Part shown: piece by piece, positions 5,549-6,944 of the stretch | Layout: every line of letters starts with the position of its first letter | How positions within the stretch are numbered: position 1 is the first letter of the stretch | Origin: UMGS1649 sp045637095 | Lineage (GTDB): Bacteria; Bacillota; Clostridia; TANB77; CAG-465 | Reading direction: 5' to 3' | Assembly (NCBI GenBank): GCA_045637095.1 | Contig: JAZTYX010000016.1 | Span: forward strand, 1 to 6,944 | Length of the DNA stretch: 6,944 nt | The notes under the pieces: generated by a model | Told to the model about the DNA's origin: nothing | The model's input: the letters and a program-made list of their open reading frames with translations, nothing else | The model's database searches: none | Translations under genes and position numbers: made by a program

Positions 5549-6773
5549 ATATATTTTTTATTGCCACAACACTTAACGAAAATATTGTTATTAACAATAG
5601 TCTATATGTAAATCCCGCATGTATATAACTATGATTTTTAACTAGAAAGTACCATACAAATGGCGACAAAGATATTAATATATATTGGTAAATACTTTTA
5701 TCCATTTTAGTTTTAACCACACATAATTTATATATAAACGATGCCGTTAATACGCCTATACAGATAACTAGCGGGAACTCTATACAATAAATATTAGTAA
5801 CAACAATTTTTATTATACTAACTGTCACTTCTTTATTACTTACTGTATATAGCAATATTTTGTCTATTGCATCCTTTATTGCACCAACTCCGTAAAAAGC
5901 ATCCATTAACACCCATTTAGATAACCAAGCAAATGAATAACCTGCGCCCCATGCTAACAATATACTAATACTTCCTGTTAATGTATTCTTTTCTTTATTC
6001 TTGGTATATATCCAAAATATCATTGGTATACCTAACGTTAAAATAGGCGTTGTAAACAAATCGAAAAAAGATGTTAACATTCCTATTACAAAAAATAACA
6101 TTACACCATCTTTTATTTTATCTTTTCTAGCAACAATATATATTGACGATAAAAGAGTAATAACAAAAACCGATACATATTGCATGGATAACCCTATCGC
6201 CCAGAAATTAGATGCTAGAAGCATTAGTATCGTCGCTACTGCTAATATCTTATCTACCTTTTTATATGATAAATAAACAAGCAACATAGCAAACAAAGTT
6301 ATAACTACAACTAATATTACTCTTATTTCAGAATAATTAAAAAATACTAATAACGGTCTTAAAAATATCATATAGCCATGCCAATATCTAAAATACTCAT
6401 AATAACTTGTATTAGTTTCAGATATGTTTGCTTCCAGATTATCTATAGGCACATCTGGAGTATCTACACTATTTAATATAAGATTTTCTCCTCTCCTATA
6501 TCCACGTCGCATAAACATTGTAGATTCGAGCGGACTATTAGTATCCATAGAATATGCTGTGTCTAACATTATTGCATCTGTATAATTATCTAATAAAAGT
6601 CTGTAAGCCCATTTAGCGGGCGGACAATGTCCTTCTATAGTCAAAACTTCTAGTGACTCTTCAACATTATCCTTTATATACTTTTTAGGAATTGTATTAA
6701 CAGTTATTAAAGTAAGTATTAATACTAAAAAAATTATTAGTACTATACTCGCCTTTTTTATAAAATTCTTCAT
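5529..6773 (-). CDS. Polytopic membrane protein of unknown specificity, GT-C-like
   Basis: This 414-aa protein has one N-terminal helix (8-27), a long polar loop (28-148) expected outside the cell, then about nine further membrane helices to residue 404. The loop holds HCPPAKWAYRLLLDNYTD (49-66) and leads into YFRYWHGYMIFLRPLLVFF (127-145). Near the C-terminus is WYFLVKNHSYIHAGFTYR (374-391). I associate this layout with uncharacterised envelope-polysaccharide membrane proteins of Firmicutes that sit beside glycosyltransferases, but cannot name a family firmly. The start is supported by AGAGGAAAG before the ATG. It follows the preceding gene by 15 bases and its 3' end overlaps the next gene, so all three form one operon. 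It may work with the neighbouring 520-aa protein in the same glycan pathway, an inference from adjacency and shared architecture. Confidence 0.6.
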   Translation of the reverse strand: MKNFIKKASIVLIIFLVLILTLITVNTIPKKYIKDNVEESLEVLTIEGHCPPAKWAYRLLLDNYTDAIMLDTAYSMDTNSPLESTMFMRRGYRRGENLILNSVDTPDVPIDNLEANISETNTSYYEYFRYWHGYMIFLRPLLVFFNYSEIRVILVVVITLFAMLLVYLSYKKVDKILAVATILMLLASNFWAIGLSMQYVSVFVITLLSSIYIVARKDKIKDGVMLFFVIGMLTSFFDLFTTPILTLGIPMIFWIYTKNKEKNTLTGSISILLAWGAGYSFAWLSKWVLMDAFYGVGAIKDAIDKILLYTVSNKEVTVSIIKIVVTNIYCIEFPLVICIGVLTASFIYKLCVVKTKMDKSIYQYILISLSPFVWYFLVKNHSYIHAGFTYRLLLITIFSLSVVAIKNICEKNKK

Positions 6774-6788
6774 TTTAACTTTCCTCTT

Positions 6789-6944
6789 TTATTCAGCTTT
6801 TGAAATAACAGCTGAATAATATTTAAATGTCATTATATCAAATTTAGATTTATCAAATCTATCTAATTCAGAATTATGTACTATATAATTTGCTGTATAA
6901 TCTATCTCTTTAGGTAAATAGAATATATAATTTCCAAAACTTTT
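6789..6944 (-). CDS. C-terminal end of an unidentified protein (5' part outside window)
   Basis: The frame is open from the right edge to the TAA at 6789-6791, giving the last 51 residues. They are polar and tyrosine-rich (YTANYIVHNSELDRF near the middle) with no membrane segment and no motif I recognise. The 15-base gap to the next ATG, which contains that gene's SD, and the shared strand place it in the same envelope operon. It is too short to assign a function. Confidence 0.75.
   Translation of the reverse strand, partial: KSFGNYIFYLPKEIDYTANYIVHNSELDRFDKSKFDIMTFKYYSAVISKAE

Overview
The window is low-GC and almost entirely coded on the minus strand. SD sequences are of AGGAGG type, promoters are sigma-A-like, and the protein families are Gram-positive, so it looks like an anaerobic Firmicute, most likely an uncultured Clostridia-type gut lineage. 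The taxonomy is inferred from style and gene families only; no rRNA is present. The exception is the alanyl-tRNA synthetase, whose short form and motif wording resemble the versions found in candidate-phyla (CPR) bacteria.

Layout, read in the direction of transcription (right to left). At the right edge (6944 to 3986) an operon holds the tail of an unidentified gene and two polytopic membrane proteins of glycosyltransferase-C type, probably for cell-envelope glycan synthesis. It closes with a hairpin at 3933-3964. A short promoter region then drives alaS (C-terminally short, 587 aa) and a tightly coupled HIT-family nucleotide hydrolase gene.

From 1758 to 931 lies a complete type III toxin-antitoxin (ToxIN/AbiQ-type) module: a promoter embedded just after the HIT gene, an antitoxin RNA of three 36-nt tandem repeats, an intrinsic terminator, and a ToxN-like endoribonuclease gene. 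Between terminator and toxin there is a second, well-formed promoter (TTGGCA-17-TATAAT). A perfect Gram-positive LexA/SOS box (CGAACGCATGTTTG, 1472-1485) sits in its spacer and touches its -35. If real, DNA damage would raise the toxin without raising the RNA antitoxin, a control layer that standard toxIN operons are not known for. This is the most interesting signal in the window.

Downstream of toxN, with no terminator between, is an ECF-like sigma factor (870 to the left edge). It is fused in one uninterrupted reading frame to a transmembrane helix and an unknown, probably extracytoplasmic, domain; the gene runs off the window. An internal Met codon with its own SD-like sequence sits just before the membrane helix.
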